From Rhizobium skierniewicense (lineage in GTDB: Bacteria > Pseudomonadota > Alphaproteobacteria > Rhizobiales > Rhizobiaceae), in the NCBI RefSeq assembly GCF_014196515.1, contig NZ_JACIDV010000014.1:1-64000 (forward strand): a stretch of 64,000 bases of DNA, read 5' to 3'. The notes beneath the pieces are model-generated. The model was not told the DNA's origin. It made no database searches and worked only from the letters and a program-made list of their open reading frames with translations. Shown here piece after piece: positions 1 through 9,415 of the stretch. Position numbers and translations under genes: made by a program. Each line of letters starts with the position of its first letter. The first letter of the stretch is position 1.

Positions 1-50
1 GCCATCCAGCTCGCGAAAACACCACCTGAACGAGAAGCCCAAAAACGCAA

Positions 51-78
51 AAACCCACCGACAAAAATCGGCGGGTTT
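51..78 (-). terminator. Hairpin, minus-strand terminator-like
   Basis: An 11-bp stem with one mismatch (51-61 against 68-78, loop CAAAAA) is followed on the minus strand by a T-rich stretch. It would serve a minus-strand transcript better than a plus-strand one, yet no minus-strand gene lies immediately to its right, so it may be bidirectional or belong to the gene left of the window. Confidence 0.4.
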
Positions 79-90
79 GTCAGCAGTCTG

Positions 91-115
91 ACCCGGCTTT
101 TGAGCCGGGTTTTTT
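91..115 (+). terminator. Rho-independent terminator of a gene upstream of the window
   Basis: Perfect 8-bp GC-rich stem (91-98 with 103-110, loop TTTG) followed by a run of T. Stem, T run and following bases are almost identical to the terminator after the porin gene at 1617-1642. This suggests that the gene ending just left of the window is a paralogous porin; that is inference. Confidence 0.8.
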
Positions 116-118
116 CGT

Positions 119-470
119 TTGCACGACACCAAGTCGGTTCAGATACTCAAAATATTTGCTTGGAACTGATTCTCATGGTTCGCGAATCACGGGCAGCGGT
201 AGACGTTTCGGCTGATTTCGACCTGCCGCGGCTGTTGGCCCCGCGCATTTTTCCCCGAAACACGTCAGCGGTCTCTTAAGAGCTGATTAACACTTTGACC
301 GCCGTGCGGTTGATTTGTGTCGAACTTGCAACAGCATGAGGGCAACGACGCGGTTGAAGTGCTAAATCATTCGCATCACGATTGCGCGACTCTGCGCGAA
401 TGGTTTTAATCCAGTTCAAGAGCAGCAACATTCCCACCCGCTGCTTTACTGAATTGACTTGGAGGTCACC
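119..470 (+). promoter_or_regulatory. Porin upstream region
   Basis: A 352-base stretch without a convincing gene. It ends with a strong Shine-Dalgarno GGAGGT at 461-466, five bases before the porin ATG. A perfect 10-bp palindrome CTCTTAAGAG lies at 273-282. The length fits a long regulated leader, as is common for outer-membrane protein genes, but I cannot place a -35/-10 pair with confidence. Confidence 0.45.
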
Positions 471-1586
471 ATGAACATTAAGAGCTTTCTGATCGGCTCC
501 GCTGCAGCACTCGCAGCCGTATCCGGCGCACAGGCAGCAGACGCCATCGTCGCTGCAGAACCTGAGCCACTTGAATACGTTCGCGTTTGCGACGCTTTCG
601 GCACAGGCTTCTTCTACATTCCAGGCACTGAAACCTGCCTGAAGTTCGGCGGTTACATCCGTTTCCAGACAGACTTCGGTCGCGACGAATCCGGCACATC
701 TGATTGGGACTCCTTCACACGCGCCCAGTTCAACGTTGACACACGCACAGACACCGAACTCGGCGCACTGCGTGGCTTCATCGAGTTCCGCGCCGATGCA
801 GACGGCGGCAGCGCAGCTTCCTCCGGCGTTGAAGCTCGTCAGGCATTCATCGAACTTGGTGGCCTGCGCGTTGGTAAGTTCTACAGCTGGTGGGACGACG
901 ATCTTTCTGGCGAAACAGACCTTCTGTCTTCCAACACCCTGTTCAACTCCATTCGTTACACATACGATGCAGGCTCGTTCTGGGCTGGCGTTTCGGTTGA
1001 CGAACTTGAAGGCCTGAACAGCCAGCTCGCTCGTCGCGTTGGTCCTTCTGGTCTCCCAGGTATCGACATCTACTCCCAGGAAGCCGACAACAACGTTGGT
1101 ATCACAGCTGGCGTTGGCGCAAAGTTCGGCGCAGCCACTCTTCAGGTCATCGGCTCTTACGACGTAGACCAGGAAGAAGGCGCTATCCGCGCTATGATGT
1201 TTGCTGACATCGGTCCTGGCACACTCGGCCTGGCTGGCGTTTGGGCATCCGGCGGCAACGCTTACTACGCACTGTCCGAGTGGACTGTTGCTGCTGAATA
1301 CGCCATCAAGGCAACCGACAAGCTGACAATCACACCAGCTGCTCAGTACCTTGCAAACGTTTCTGACGACGTCGTTCTCGGCACTGTCACCAACGGCGCA
1401 TTCGTAGCAGGATCCACAGTTACCCGTGGTGACGACTGGTCGAGCCGCGATGCTTGGACGGCTGGCGTAACGGTTGATTACAAAATCACCGAAGGCCTGA
1501 CAACGAAGGTTACTGCTAACTACTACGACGAAGACGACAATGACGATCAGGTCACTGGCTTCGTTCGCCTTCAGCGCGACTTCTAA
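471..1586 (+). CDS. Outer-membrane porin, Porin_2 / RopA type
   Basis: A 371-aa precursor of a 16-stranded-type general porin for passive diffusion of small hydrophilic solutes across the outer membrane. The start at 471 is chosen because GGAGGT lies at 461-466 and MNIKSFLIGSAAALAAVSGA is a classical signal peptide ending AQA; a TTG twelve bases upstream would bury the Shine-Dalgarno. The mature N-terminus carries the family hallmark VRVCDAFGTGFFYIPGTETC followed by GGYIRFQ. The chain is acidic and rich in Gly, Asp and aromatics and ends in Phe (LQRDF), as expected for BAM-targeted beta barrels. It is monocistronic, with its own terminator. Probably one member of a tandem porin pair, the other being outside the window. 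Confidence 0.95.
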   Translation: MNIKSFLIGSAAALAAVSGAQAADAIVAAEPEPLEYVRVCDAFGTGFFYIPGTETCLKFGGYIRFQTDFGRDESGTSDWDSFTRAQFNVDTRTDTELGALRGFIEFRADADGGSAASSGVEARQAFIELGGLRVGKFYSWWDDDLSGETDLLSSNTLFNSIRYTYDAGSFWAGVSVDELEGLNSQLARRVGPSGLPGIDIYSQEADNNVGITAGVGAKFGAATLQVIGSYDVDQEEGAIRAMMFADIGPGTLGLAGVWASGGNAYYALSEWTVAAEYAIKATDKLTITPAAQYLANVSDDVVLGTVTNGAFVAGSTVTRGDDWSSRDAWTAGVTVDYKITEGLTTKVTANYYDEDDNDDQVTGFVRLQRDF

Positions 1587-1614
1587 TCTGATCTGACTTT
1601 CCAAGTCATTCAGG

Positions 1615-1642
1615 AAAACCCGGCTTTCGAGCCGGGTTTTTT
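1615..1642 (+). terminator. Porin terminator
   Basis: Perfect 9-bp stem AACCCGGCT / AGCCGGGTT (1617-1625 with 1630-1638) with a TTCG tetraloop and a T run. It lies 30 bases after the porin stop. Confidence 0.9.
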
Positions 1643-1691
1643 CGTTTTGGATCGGTCGCTATAAAGGCGTGTCCTGTCGAATGCAGACCAC

Positions 1692-1721
1692 AAAAAAAGC
1701 TCTGGATCACTCCAGAGCTTT
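1692..1721 (-). terminator. Terminator of the lytic transglycosylase gene
   Basis: Perfect 11-bp stem (1696-1706 with 1711-1721, loop TCAC). On the minus strand it is followed by seven T (the A run at 1692-1698). It lies 27 bases beyond the slt stop codon. Confidence 0.9.
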
Positions 1722-1747
1722 CGCTTTACGGGGCCGTTGTTTCAAAA

Positions 1748-3820
1748 TCAGCCGGGTCTGCCATCGCGCAAATCTGTGACAATGTCTGTCTTCTGGCCCA
1801 GCCGTGTCTTGTAGACCTGATAGTTCTCCATCACTCGCTGAACATAGTTGCGGGTTTCGGGGAAGGGGATGTGCTCGATCCAGTCCACCACATCGTCAAT
1901 GGGCTTGCCGCGCGGATCGCCATAGCGGGCAATCCATTCAGGAACACGCTTCGGGCCTGCATTATAGGCGATGAAGGTCAGGATGTAGGAGCCGCCGAAA
2001 CTGTCGATTTGCTCGCCCAGATAATGTGCGCCGAGTGTGGCGTTGTAACCGGCATCCGTGGTGAGCTTCGCCTGTATGAAATCCATTCCATGGCGGCTCG
2101 CCACGCCTTTTGCCGTCCCCGGCAGCAGTTGCAGAAGTCCACGCGCATTGGCAGGAGAAACGGCTGCGGGATTGAAGGCACTTTCCTGTCTGGCGATGGC
2201 ATAAGCCAAGGCCTTACCGGAGCCGGAAATGTTGGCGCTGCCCGGAATGACCCCCATCGGGTAGGCAAGGGCGGCCGCATCGATGCCGCGGCTGAAAGCT
2301 GTCTTGCCGATCTGAAGCGAAACCTGATGGTTGTTGTTGGCTTCTGCGCGGGTCGCAAGGATCGCCAGTTCGCCTGGACTGTCCATCTGTTCGGCCAGAG
2401 CCCGATAGAGACTATCGGCGCGCCAACTGTAACCGGCAGCCTCCAGGCGCTCGATGGCGCGCACGGCTTCACGGTCGGCAAAGGTCTGCCGGTCGCTGTC
2501 TGTCGGGGAGGGGTAGGTGACGTTAATCGTTGTCTTGCCGATTCGGGCCGCTGCGAGTTGACCGTAGAATGTGCCCGGATTGGCCGCCGCCTTGGTGAAA
2601 TAGTCCCGCGCGTCACCCGCTCCGCCCGCTTCAGCGGCACGGCCGAGCCAATAATAGGCGCGTGACGCTGAAAGCGGGCGGTTGGAGACCTGCAAAAGCG
2701 CGTTGAAGTGTTTGGTCGCAGACGCAGGATCTTGCAGCGCGCGCAAGGCGTACCAACCCGCATGGAATTCGGCATCGGCAATATCTACCGGTGACGTCGC
2801 ATTATGGTTGGAGACGATATGGTACGCCTGTTTGAAATCCCCGAGGTCTGCGACGCCACGCGCAACGATGCGCCGCTCGTTCCACCACGCCCCGGGGTCG
2901 CCCAGCTTGGCTGCGTCCTTCGGCGCTTGCTCGAAGAGAGCAGCGGCCTCTTCGTATTTTTGTTGATGACGAAGATTCTCTATGCGTGCGAACAGATAAG
3001 CACGGTCTTGGCGCAGGTTGGCCGGAACCGCGTTGAGCGCCACAGCCGCAGTCTTCGATCTTTGCAGAACGGCCGCCCAGGCGGTGTAGAGGGGTTGCAC
3101 CTTACCCAGATCACCAAAGCGTTTTGCCTGATCGACACGGTCGCGGTACATCAGGTAGTCCATTCGTGCCTTGTGATCGGCAACCGAAAGAAACGCGGAA
3201 AACTGGCCCATGACACGGTCTTCGAGACCCGTATTCATGGTTTCGCTTGTCCAGAGACGGCGGATGAGCGTCTGTGCCTGATCAGCCTGGCCGGAACCGT
3301 TGAGGGCCGCGGCAAGTGCCAATGTCCCCTCCGGCGTTTCCGGCGCAGTCTTTGTGAAATAGGCGATAACCTCAGAAGGCTCTGGGTTTTCGCGCAGCAT
3401 AGCGCGTTCGGAATTGGCACGAAGGGTGGCTATTCCGGGCCACCCCTGCAAAACGTTCTGGGCAGCGATGATCTCGCTCGAAGGCACGTCTCTTTGTCCG
3501 GAGATCGCAATCGCCCATGTCAGGATATGCCGGTCCAGACTGGTCATGGGAAGTGCGTTGCGGATGGTCATCGCCCGCGTGGAATCACGGCTCGAAAGGG
3601 CATCAAGCCCGGCTTTTAGATCCGACACATCAAGCGGCTTGTTGGGCCGGATAATCGATCCTGTCACATCGGGGGTGGCTGGCAGGAACGCAGGAACTGC
3701 GGGAGGGTTGGGCTTCATGTAGGGCAGGGGTTGCATGCCATCGGATGATGGCCCCGCCCAAGCGCTCCAGACCGTTGCGGCAAGACCCGCAGCCAACAGT
3801 CCAAAAGCTGTTTTCTTCAT
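1748..3820 (-). CDS. slt: Soluble lytic murein transglycosylase
   Basis: A 690-aa periplasmic enzyme that cleaves the MurNAc-GlcNAc bond of peptidoglycan with formation of 1,6-anhydroMurNAc. The start at 3820 gives MKKTAFGLLAAGLAATVWSA, a signal peptide; thirteen more codons are open upstream but lack a ribosome site. The long N-terminal half is helical and superhelix-like, as in Slt70. The C-terminal SLT domain has the catalytic Glu in ARQESAF (about residue 546), then GLLQLLPGTA and IAYNAGP. It is convergent with the porin gene and divergent from dapA. Confidence 0.93.
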   Translation of the reverse strand: MKKTAFGLLAAGLAATVWSAWAGPSSDGMQPLPYMKPNPPAVPAFLPATPDVTGSIIRPNKPLDVSDLKAGLDALSSRDSTRAMTIRNALPMTSLDRHILTWAIAISGQRDVPSSEIIAAQNVLQGWPGIATLRANSERAMLRENPEPSEVIAYFTKTAPETPEGTLALAAALNGSGQADQAQTLIRRLWTSETMNTGLEDRVMGQFSAFLSVADHKARMDYLMYRDRVDQAKRFGDLGKVQPLYTAWAAVLQRSKTAAVALNAVPANLRQDRAYLFARIENLRHQQKYEEAAALFEQAPKDAAKLGDPGAWWNERRIVARGVADLGDFKQAYHIVSNHNATSPVDIADAEFHAGWYALRALQDPASATKHFNALLQVSNRPLSASRAYYWLGRAAEAGGAGDARDYFTKAAANPGTFYGQLAAARIGKTTINVTYPSPTDSDRQTFADREAVRAIERLEAAGYSWRADSLYRALAEQMDSPGELAILATRAEANNNHQVSLQIGKTAFSRGIDAAALAYPMGVIPGSANISGSGKALAYAIARQESAFNPAAVSPANARGLLQLLPGTAKGVASRHGMDFIQAKLTTDAGYNATLGAHYLGEQIDSFGGSYILTFIAYNAGPKRVPEWIARYGDPRGKPIDDVVDWIEHIPFPETRNYVQRVMENYQVYKTRLGQKTDIVTDLRDGRPG

Positions 3821-4204
3821 GCCTCTACTCGCGATGTCAGGGTGGCTGATGTCGGCCACGCAAAGTTAAAGTTCAGGCGTCGCGCTTGTCGTCGAACCGA
3901 ATTTTCCGGCTCGGTGTCGGGGCGGACAACATGTCTTCCATTAGCCGCTTTCAGCATTAACGAAACCTTACCGAACTCCATCGCTTCAGATCAAATTTAG
4001 GTCAGTGCCGCGCCTTTACAAGCTTTCGCCTTTATCTTGGCTGCATCGTGCATCTGGTCGTCGTTTCGGCCAAACTATTTGCTTTCAACACGTCAAAAGG
4101 CGCTTTTCACAGCTTGTCGGTCGCTTTGCCCCACACTAATGTGACGCTGTTTTAATCATGGAATGCGGCTGAAGCATGGACTGGCTCGCCGCTAGGAGTT
4201 TTGC
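3821..4204. promoter_or_regulatory. Divergent slt / dapA promoter region
   Basis: A 384-base AT-richer gap between divergent genes, expected to hold both promoters. A good Shine-Dalgarno AGGAG at 4194-4198 precedes the dapA ATG. I see no riboswitch, strong palindrome or small ORF with a ribosome site here. Confidence 0.5.
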
Positions 4205-5089
4205 ATGTTCAAGGGATCCATTCCCGCCCTCATCACGCCGTTCACCGCTGAAGGTGCCGTGGACGAAACGGCGTTTGCCGCCCATGTAGAATGGCAGATT
4301 TCCGAAGGCAGCAGCGGCCTCGTGCCCGTGGGAACCACAGGGGAATCGCCAACTCTGTCCCATGACGAGCACAAACGGGTTGTGGAACTGTGCGTGGAAA
4401 CAGCGGCAAAACGGGTTCCCGTGATAGCTGGTGCCGGCTCCAACAACACCCGCGAAGCAATCGAGCTTGCGCTTCATGCCCAGGAAGTCGGCGCGGATGC
4501 GCTGCTGGTCGTTACGCCCTATTACAACAAGCCGACACAAAAGGGTCTGTTTGCCCATTTCTCCGCGATCGCAGAGGCGGTCACGCTCCCCATCATCATT
4601 TACAATATCCCGCCGCGTTCCGTCATCGATATGTCTCCTGAAACCATGGGTGCTTTGGTGAGGGCGCATGAGAATATCGTCGGTGTGAAGGATGCGACCG
4701 GCAAGATCGATCGTGTGTCCGAGCAGCGCATCGCCTGTGGCAAGGACTTCGTCCAGCTGTCAGGTGAAGACGCAACAGCGCTGGGCTTCAACGCCCACGG
4801 TGGCGTTGGTTGCATCTCCGTTGCAGCGAATGTCGCGCCGCGCCTGTGCGCAGAATTCCAGGCAGCTACGCTTGCCGGAGATTATGCGCTGGCACTGGAA
4901 TATCAGGATAAGCTGATGCCGCTCCATAAGGCGATCTTTATCGAGCCTGGTGTCTGCGGGACCAAATACGCGCTTTCGCGCACCCGAAACGGAAACCGAA
5001 CGGTGCGCTCACCGTTGATAGATACGCTGGAACCGGCAACGCAGGCAGCGATCGATGCCGCGCTGAAACATGCTGGTCTCATCAACTGA
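4205..5089 (+). CDS. dapA: 4-hydroxy-tetrahydrodipicolinate synthase
   Basis: A 294-aa cytosolic TIM-barrel aldolase that condenses pyruvate with aspartate semialdehyde, the first committed step to lysine and meso-diaminopimelate. The Schiff-base lysine is K162 in GVKDATGK. The catalytic tyrosine is Y134 in YNIPPRS, and the substrate loop GTTGESPTL is at 43-51. Length and start match the family exactly. It is followed by smpB, 107 bases on, an order common in alphaproteobacteria, with a small hairpin between them. Confidence 0.97.
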   Translation: MFKGSIPALITPFTAEGAVDETAFAAHVEWQISEGSSGLVPVGTTGESPTLSHDEHKRVVELCVETAAKRVPVIAGAGSNNTREAIELALHAQEVGADALLVVTPYYNKPTQKGLFAHFSAIAEAVTLPIIIYNIPPRSVIDMSPETMGALVRAHENIVGVKDATGKIDRVSEQRIACGKDFVQLSGEDATALGFNAHGGVGCISVAANVAPRLCAEFQAATLAGDYALALEYQDKLMPLHKAIFIEPGVCGTKYALSRTRNGNRTVRSPLIDTLEPATQAAIDAALKHAGLIN

Positions 5090-5099
5090 TCTCCATCGA

Positions 5100-5121
5100 G
5101 ATGCGCCCACACCGGCGCATC
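5100..5121 (+). terminator. Hairpin between dapA and smpB
   Basis: Perfect 8-bp stem GATGCGCC / GGCGCATC with a 6-base loop, ten bases after the dapA stop. It is followed by a pyrimidine-rich but not pure T tract, so termination is probably partial. Confidence 0.5.
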
Positions 5122-5196
5122 TTCACTTTCGGCGTCTTTGTCCCTACATAGTGCGCACCGCAGACAGTGTGCGGGTGAATGAAAACGGATTGAAAA

Positions 5197-5679
5197 ATGG
5201 CCCCCAAAGGCAGTCAGCGTGTCGTGAACAAGATCGTTGCGGAAAACCGCAAGGCTCGTTTCAATTATGAAATCCTCGACACATACGAGGCAGGCATCGT
5301 GCTGACTGGCACGGAGGTCAAATCGCTGCGTGAGGGGAAGGCGAATATCGCTGAATCCTACGCTTCTGATGAGGGCAACGAGATCTGGCTGATCAACTCG
5401 CATCTGCCGGAATACCTGCAGGCCAACCGCTTCAACCACGAGCCACGTCGTCGCCGCAAGCTGCTTTTGTCCAAGCGGGAAATTGGCCGTATGCGTGTTG
5501 GCATCAATCGTGAAGGGATGACGCTGGTCCCGTTGAAGATCTATTTCAACGACAAGGGCCGCGCCAAGCTCGAGCTTGCCCTGGCAAAGGGTAAGAAGCT
5601 GCACGACAAGCGCGAGACCGAGAAGGAGCGCGACTGGAACCGCCAGAAATCGCGCATCCTGAAGGGGAGTGTCAGCTAG
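5197..5679 (+). CDS. smpB: SsrA-binding protein SmpB
   Basis: A 160-aa protein that binds tmRNA (SsrA) and delivers it to stalled ribosomes for trans-translation. Family features are [15 protein letters not shown] near the N-terminus, [14 protein letters not shown], the core PRRRRKLLL, and the basic C-terminal tail ([19 protein letters not shown]) that threads into the mRNA channel. It is full length. The Shine-Dalgarno is weak (GGATTG). The gene converges on the sensor kinase gene with only 27 bases between them. Confidence 0.97.
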   Translation: MAPKGSQRVVNKIVAENRKARFNYEILDTYEAGIVLTGTEVKSLREGKANIAESYASDEGNEIWLINSHLPEYLQANRFNHEPRRRRKLLLSKREIGRMRVGINREGMTLVPLKIYFNDKGRAKLELALAKGKKLHDKRETEKERDWNRQKSRILKGSVS

Positions 5680-5706
5680 GGCAGCATTGGTTGCAAAGAC
5701 GGTTTG

Positions 5707-7743
5707 CTATTCGCCAAGTTCCATGACCAGAGACAAGGGTGCTCGAAACGTTGCGATCAAGCCGCTGTTTGTAAAGCGCTTGTCCACATCGCCGGTTCCG
5801 GCGATGCCCATGCGGATGAGGCGTGAGCCAAAACCTCTGCGTGCCGGTTCACGGGCAGGCGGACCGCCTTTTTCTTCCCACTTCAACGTCAGCATGGGCT
5901 TTTCGTCTTCTTGAGCAACGTCCCAGCTGATATCGACCACGCCCATATCGGTGGAAAGCGAGCCGTATTTGACGGCGTTGGTTCCAAGCTCGTGCAGGAG
6001 CAAAGACAAGGAGAGGCCAGCCTTCGGACCAAGGGGGACTTCGGGTCCGGAGATCAGGACCCTCTCAGGGTCTGCATGAAGATGCATGACCTTGCGGATG
6101 ACATCGCGCAGCCGGGCCGTAGACCATGATTGCTGTAAAAGGACGTCATGCGCCGAGCTAAGGGCATGAAGCCGCCCGTTGAATGCCGCCACGGCGTCTT
6201 TTTCTGTCACGTTGCGCAGTGTTTGCGCCGCAATGGCTTGCACGATGGACAATGTATTCTTGAGACGGTGGCTGAGCTCCTGATTGAGAAGCTGCTGCTC
6301 GGACTCCGCATTCAGTCTGGCGATGGCAGCGTAGGCTCGGTCGGCAACGCCCCAGGCGAAGTCGAGCTCCAGCTTGCTCCAGAAACGCGGCCTGGAATCA
6401 TGCGCGAAGAGAACGCCGACGAGGCTTCCCCTGTCGATGACGGGGACATTCACAAATGAGCGCACGCCGATAGCTGCATAGGATGCGGCGTCGTTGTCCA
6501 GCCAGTTTGCCGCGTTGATGTTCGGCACGGCCAGCGTGTCGCCCAGCTCAAGCCGTTCCACGGTCGCAGTGAAGTCGCTCAGCTTGTGGGGACCGGCAAT
6601 GGACGGGACGCCGTTTGCAACCCAATTGTATTCCACGAGCAAGCTGCCCGTGCCGCTCTTGACCGTCGCATACCCGGCGCGATTGACAGCTAGGCCTTCC
6701 GAGAGAATTTCTGAGGCAATACGGGAGATGTCTTCCACCGTCTTGCCAACACGCAGGCGGTCGCCCAGCGTTAGAAGTGCGGCAATGCGGGAATCCTTGC
6801 GTTTGGAATCGGTGACATCGATAATGATACCGATCATCTTTGCCGGTTTGCCAGTCTCATCTTCGATGAACTGCGCGCGACGCGCCACCCAGCGCACCCG
6901 CTGATCGTTGCCGCGCCTGATCCGGTATTCAACGCTGAGCGGCGCTGTGCTATCGCCCCGACTGGCCGCTTCGGATTCGATTTTCTTATCCTCATCAATA
7001 ATGAGGTTTTGAAAAACCGGCACCGAATAGTGGCGCTGAACTGGCACCCCGTAAATACGACAGAACTCTTCAGAGACGATCATCTCGTTTGAGGCGATAT
7101 CGACTTCGAATATTCCGATCCGACCCGCATCATGCGCTGCTTTCGAACGTGCGTCATTGACGAGTAGTTCTTCGGCCTTGGCATCAGCCTTGGTGGCGCG
7201 CAGTCTGCGTTTTGCCGAAAGTCGTCGCTCCAGTGCCAGGTCGTGGGACATGGCGTGGAGATTACGGCGCAACTCCAGCAGCGACATGACCTGACGCGCA
7301 AGCGCTTGCAGCCCGTTTTTTTGCGCGGACGACAATTCCTTGGCCTCGTAGCCCAGAACGCACACGGTTCCAATTGGTAATTCGTCATCGGATTTCAGCA
7401 GGGCGCCGGCGTAAAAGCGAATATGGGGTGCGCCCGTCACAAGGGGATTGCAGTTGAAACGCGCATCCTTCGTCGCATCGGGCACGACAAGAAAATCCAG
7501 CTCAAGGATTGCTTTAGCGCAAAATGATGTGTCGAGAGGCGTTTCCCGGACACCCATGCCGACTTCGGCTTTGAAGAACTGACGACCATCGCCAATGAGA
7601 TTGACGACAGCGATGGGAGTATCGCACAGGGCCGCAGCGAGTTCTGCAATGTCGTCAAAGTCCTGTTCACGCGGCGTGTCGAGGACGTTGTAGCTCTCAA
7701 GCGCTGCCAAGCGACGCTGTTCTTCAGAAGTAATCGCTTCCAT
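5707..7743 (-). CDS. HWE-family sensor histidine kinase (GAF-PAS-GAF)
   Basis: A 678-aa cytosolic sensor kinase without transmembrane segments. The order is an N-terminal GAF domain (residues 1-160, opening RLAALESYNVLDTPREQDFD), a coiled linker, a PAS domain (about 205-310, IGIFEVDI to IGIIIDVTDSKR), a second GAF (about 320-470) and a HWE kinase core. The phospho-acceptor is H492 in LSHRLKN, the N box is HELGTNAVKYG, and the family-defining WEE lies in TLKWEEKGGP. AAAGG precedes the start. The kinase may sense light, redox or small molecules; the ligand cannot be read from sequence. No response regulator is adjacent: the nearest receiver gene lies 9 kb away. Confidence 0.9.
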   Translation of the reverse strand: MEAITSEEQRRLAALESYNVLDTPREQDFDDIAELAAALCDTPIAVVNLIGDGRQFFKAEVGMGVRETPLDTSFCAKAILELDFLVVPDATKDARFNCNPLVTGAPHIRFYAGALLKSDDELPIGTVCVLGYEAKELSSAQKNGLQALARQVMSLLELRRNLHAMSHDLALERRLSAKRRLRATKADAKAEELLVNDARSKAAHDAGRIGIFEVDIASNEMIVSEEFCRIYGVPVQRHYSVPVFQNLIIDEDKKIESEAASRGDSTAPLSVEYRIRRGNDQRVRWVARRAQFIEDETGKPAKMIGIIIDVTDSKRKDSRIAALLTLGDRLRVGKTVEDISRIASEILSEGLAVNRAGYATVKSGTGSLLVEYNWVANGVPSIAGPHKLSDFTATVERLELGDTLAVPNINAANWLDNDAASYAAIGVRSFVNVPVIDRGSLVGVLFAHDSRPRFWSKLELDFAWGVADRAYAAIARLNAESEQQLLNQELSHRLKNTLSIVQAIAAQTLRNVTEKDAVAAFNGRLHALSSAHDVLLQQSWSTARLRDVIRKVMHLHADPERVLISGPEVPLGPKAGLSLSLLLHELGTNAVKYGSLSTDMGVVDISWDVAQEDEKPMLTLKWEEKGGPPAREPARRGFGSRLIRMGIAGTGDVDKRFTNSGLIATFRAPLSLVMELGE

Positions 7744-7979
7744 TGGCCTTTTATCTGCTGATCACGTTGCCGCGCCGGCAGAAAAGGAGCCGGACATGTC
7801 GCTCATTTGATACACGAAGTGTGGCTATTACCATCATAAAAAGATGAAAAATCAAACTGTTTTCGAATGTAATGGAGAGATGATTTATCAATAGACCGTT
7901 GTAAGGATGAAGGGCCGGTCGAGGATGATGTCGGTCCATTGATTCAGCTGTGGTGAAAAACAAAGACCACGGATGCACG

Positions 7980-8014
7980 TAAAAAAGCGCGGGCATCGTT
8001 TCGAATGCCCACGC
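7980..8014 (-). terminator. Terminator of the NYN-domain gene
   Basis: A 10-bp stem with one mismatch (7987-7996 with 8005-8014, loop CGTTTCGA), followed on the minus strand by six to seven T. It lies 25 bases beyond the stop codon. The remaining gap to 7744 is AT-rich and holds the kinase promoter. Confidence 0.85.
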
Positions 8015-8038
8015 CCGAAAAACCGGATTTTTCTAAAC

Positions 8039-8611
8039 CTAGTCGACCGCTTCTGTCGGCTCCACAAAGCGCTGCGTGCGTTCGCTTGGATCGCGACCGA
8101 TTTCTGCCTTCAGTGACAGCAGATCGATGAAGTGATCGGCCTGACGGCGCAAATCGTCTGCAATCATGGGCGGCTGTGTGGACATGGTGGAGATGACCGA
8201 GACCTTGCGGCCACGACGTTGAAGTGCTTCCACCAGCGTGGTGAAATCCCCGTCGCCGGAAAATAGCACGAGATGATCGACCGTTTCGGACTGTTCCATG
8301 GCGTCGACAGCAAGCTCGATATCCATATTGCCTTTGATCTTGCGGCGACCCATCGCGTCGGTAAATTCCTTGGCGGGCTTCGTCACGACCTTGTAGCCGT
8401 TATAGTCAAGCCAGTCGATCAGCGGGCGAATGGAAGAGTACTCCTGATCCTCGATGAGCGCGGTGTAATAATAGGCGCGCAGCAAGTAGCCTCTCTTCTG
8501 GAAGGCTTTCAGAAGCTTACGATAGTCGATATCGAATCCAAGACTTTTGGACGCAGCGTAAAGATTGGCCCCATCTATAAAAAGCGCGATTTTTTCGCGT
8601 GGGTCGAACAT
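8039..8611 (-). CDS. NYN domain protein, LabA/DUF88 family
   Basis: A 190-aa single NYN (PIN-like) domain protein, likely a metal-dependent RNase. Visible acidic positions typical of the fold are D13 in FIDGANLY, the GNMDIELAVDAM segment and SGDGDFTTLVEALQRRG. The C-terminal 25 residues are a charged tail. This family is single-copy and syntenic with rpoZ and rsh in Rhizobiales, which hints at a housekeeping RNA role. The RNA target is unknown. It is transcribed divergently from rpoZ. Confidence 0.85.
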   Translation of the reverse strand: MFDPREKIALFIDGANLYAASKSLGFDIDYRKLLKAFQKRGYLLRAYYYTALIEDQEYSSIRPLIDWLDYNGYKVVTKPAKEFTDAMGRRKIKGNMDIELAVDAMEQSETVDHLVLFSGDGDFTTLVEALQRRGRKVSVISTMSTQPPMIADDLRRQADHFIDLLSLKAEIGRDPSERTQRFVEPTEAVD

Positions 8612-8886
8612 AAAATCAAATCCTTTCTGGCAACGGGGCCGCCAATAATTCTCACAATAATGGCTTACCGAACGGACGCCTAATGCAGTACATTATTAAG
8701 CATTCATATAAGGCTCATGGACCACACGTCCAGTCCCCTATATGAATTAAGTGTGATTTTTGCGCAATTGACTGAAATCGGCTGGATGTGCTTTTCAGAG
8801 TGGTTTTCAGGAAAAACTTGAAATCAGTGCCCAATGCCTGTATCGGGACGGGTAATCCGCGACATTAAGACCGCAAAGGACAGGCA

Positions 8887-9282
8887 ATGGCCCGTGTCAC
8901 CGTAGAAGATTGCATCGACAAAGTAGACAACCGCTTCGAACTCGTCCTTCTGGCCAGCCATCGTGCGCGCCAGATTTCGCAAGGGTCGCAGATTACCATC
9001 GACCGCGACAACGACAAGAATCCGGTCGTTGCCCTGCGCGAAATCGCCGATGAAACATTGTCGCCTGACGACCTGAAGGAAGACCTCATCCACTCGCTGC
9101 AGAAGCATGTGGAAGTGGACGAGCCAGAGCCCGATCCAGTTTCGATCGCTGCCGCCGGTTCCTCCAGCGATGCAGAAGACGACGACGCGCCAGAGACCGT
9201 CAATTTCGACCAGATGACGGAAGAAGATCTTCTGGCCGGTATCGAAGGTCTTGTGCCGCCTGAAAAGAACGACGATTATTGA
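8887..9282 (+). CDS. rpoZ: RNA polymerase omega subunit
   Basis: A 131-aa protein that chaperones beta-prime assembly and forms part of a ppGpp site on RNA polymerase. It starts [20 protein letters not shown] and contains [13 protein letters not shown], the core family motif. Its C-terminal 50 residues are an acidic extension typical of Rhizobiales, longer than the E. coli protein. AAAGGA precedes the ATG. The rsh gene for (p)ppGpp metabolism follows 133 bases on, so the pair is functionally linked. Confidence 0.97.
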   Translation: MARVTVEDCIDKVDNRFELVLLASHRARQISQGSQITIDRDNDKNPVVALREIADETLSPDDLKEDLIHSLQKHVEVDEPEPDPVSIAAAGSSSDAEDDDAPETVNFDQMTEEDLLAGIEGLVPPEKNDDY

Positions 9283-9415
9283 TTTGTGGATGCGTGCTGG
9301 AAATATCTCCAGTTACGCTCTGTAAAGCTTTGTCGTCATAATCTGAACGCAGATTATGCAACATTGTGCGCCGGTCTAACGATTGGCGCGCTTTCTTTTT
9401 CGGGGCATCCCATAC

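Noticed and set aside
276-1604. 442-codon open frame antisense to the porin
   Set aside because: It follows from the codon bias of the porin gene: Cys/Val-rich translation, no ribosome site and no domain.
7751-7996. 81-codon minus-strand frame between kinase and NYN gene
   Set aside because: Overlaps the NYN terminator and the kinase promoter region; no ribosome site.
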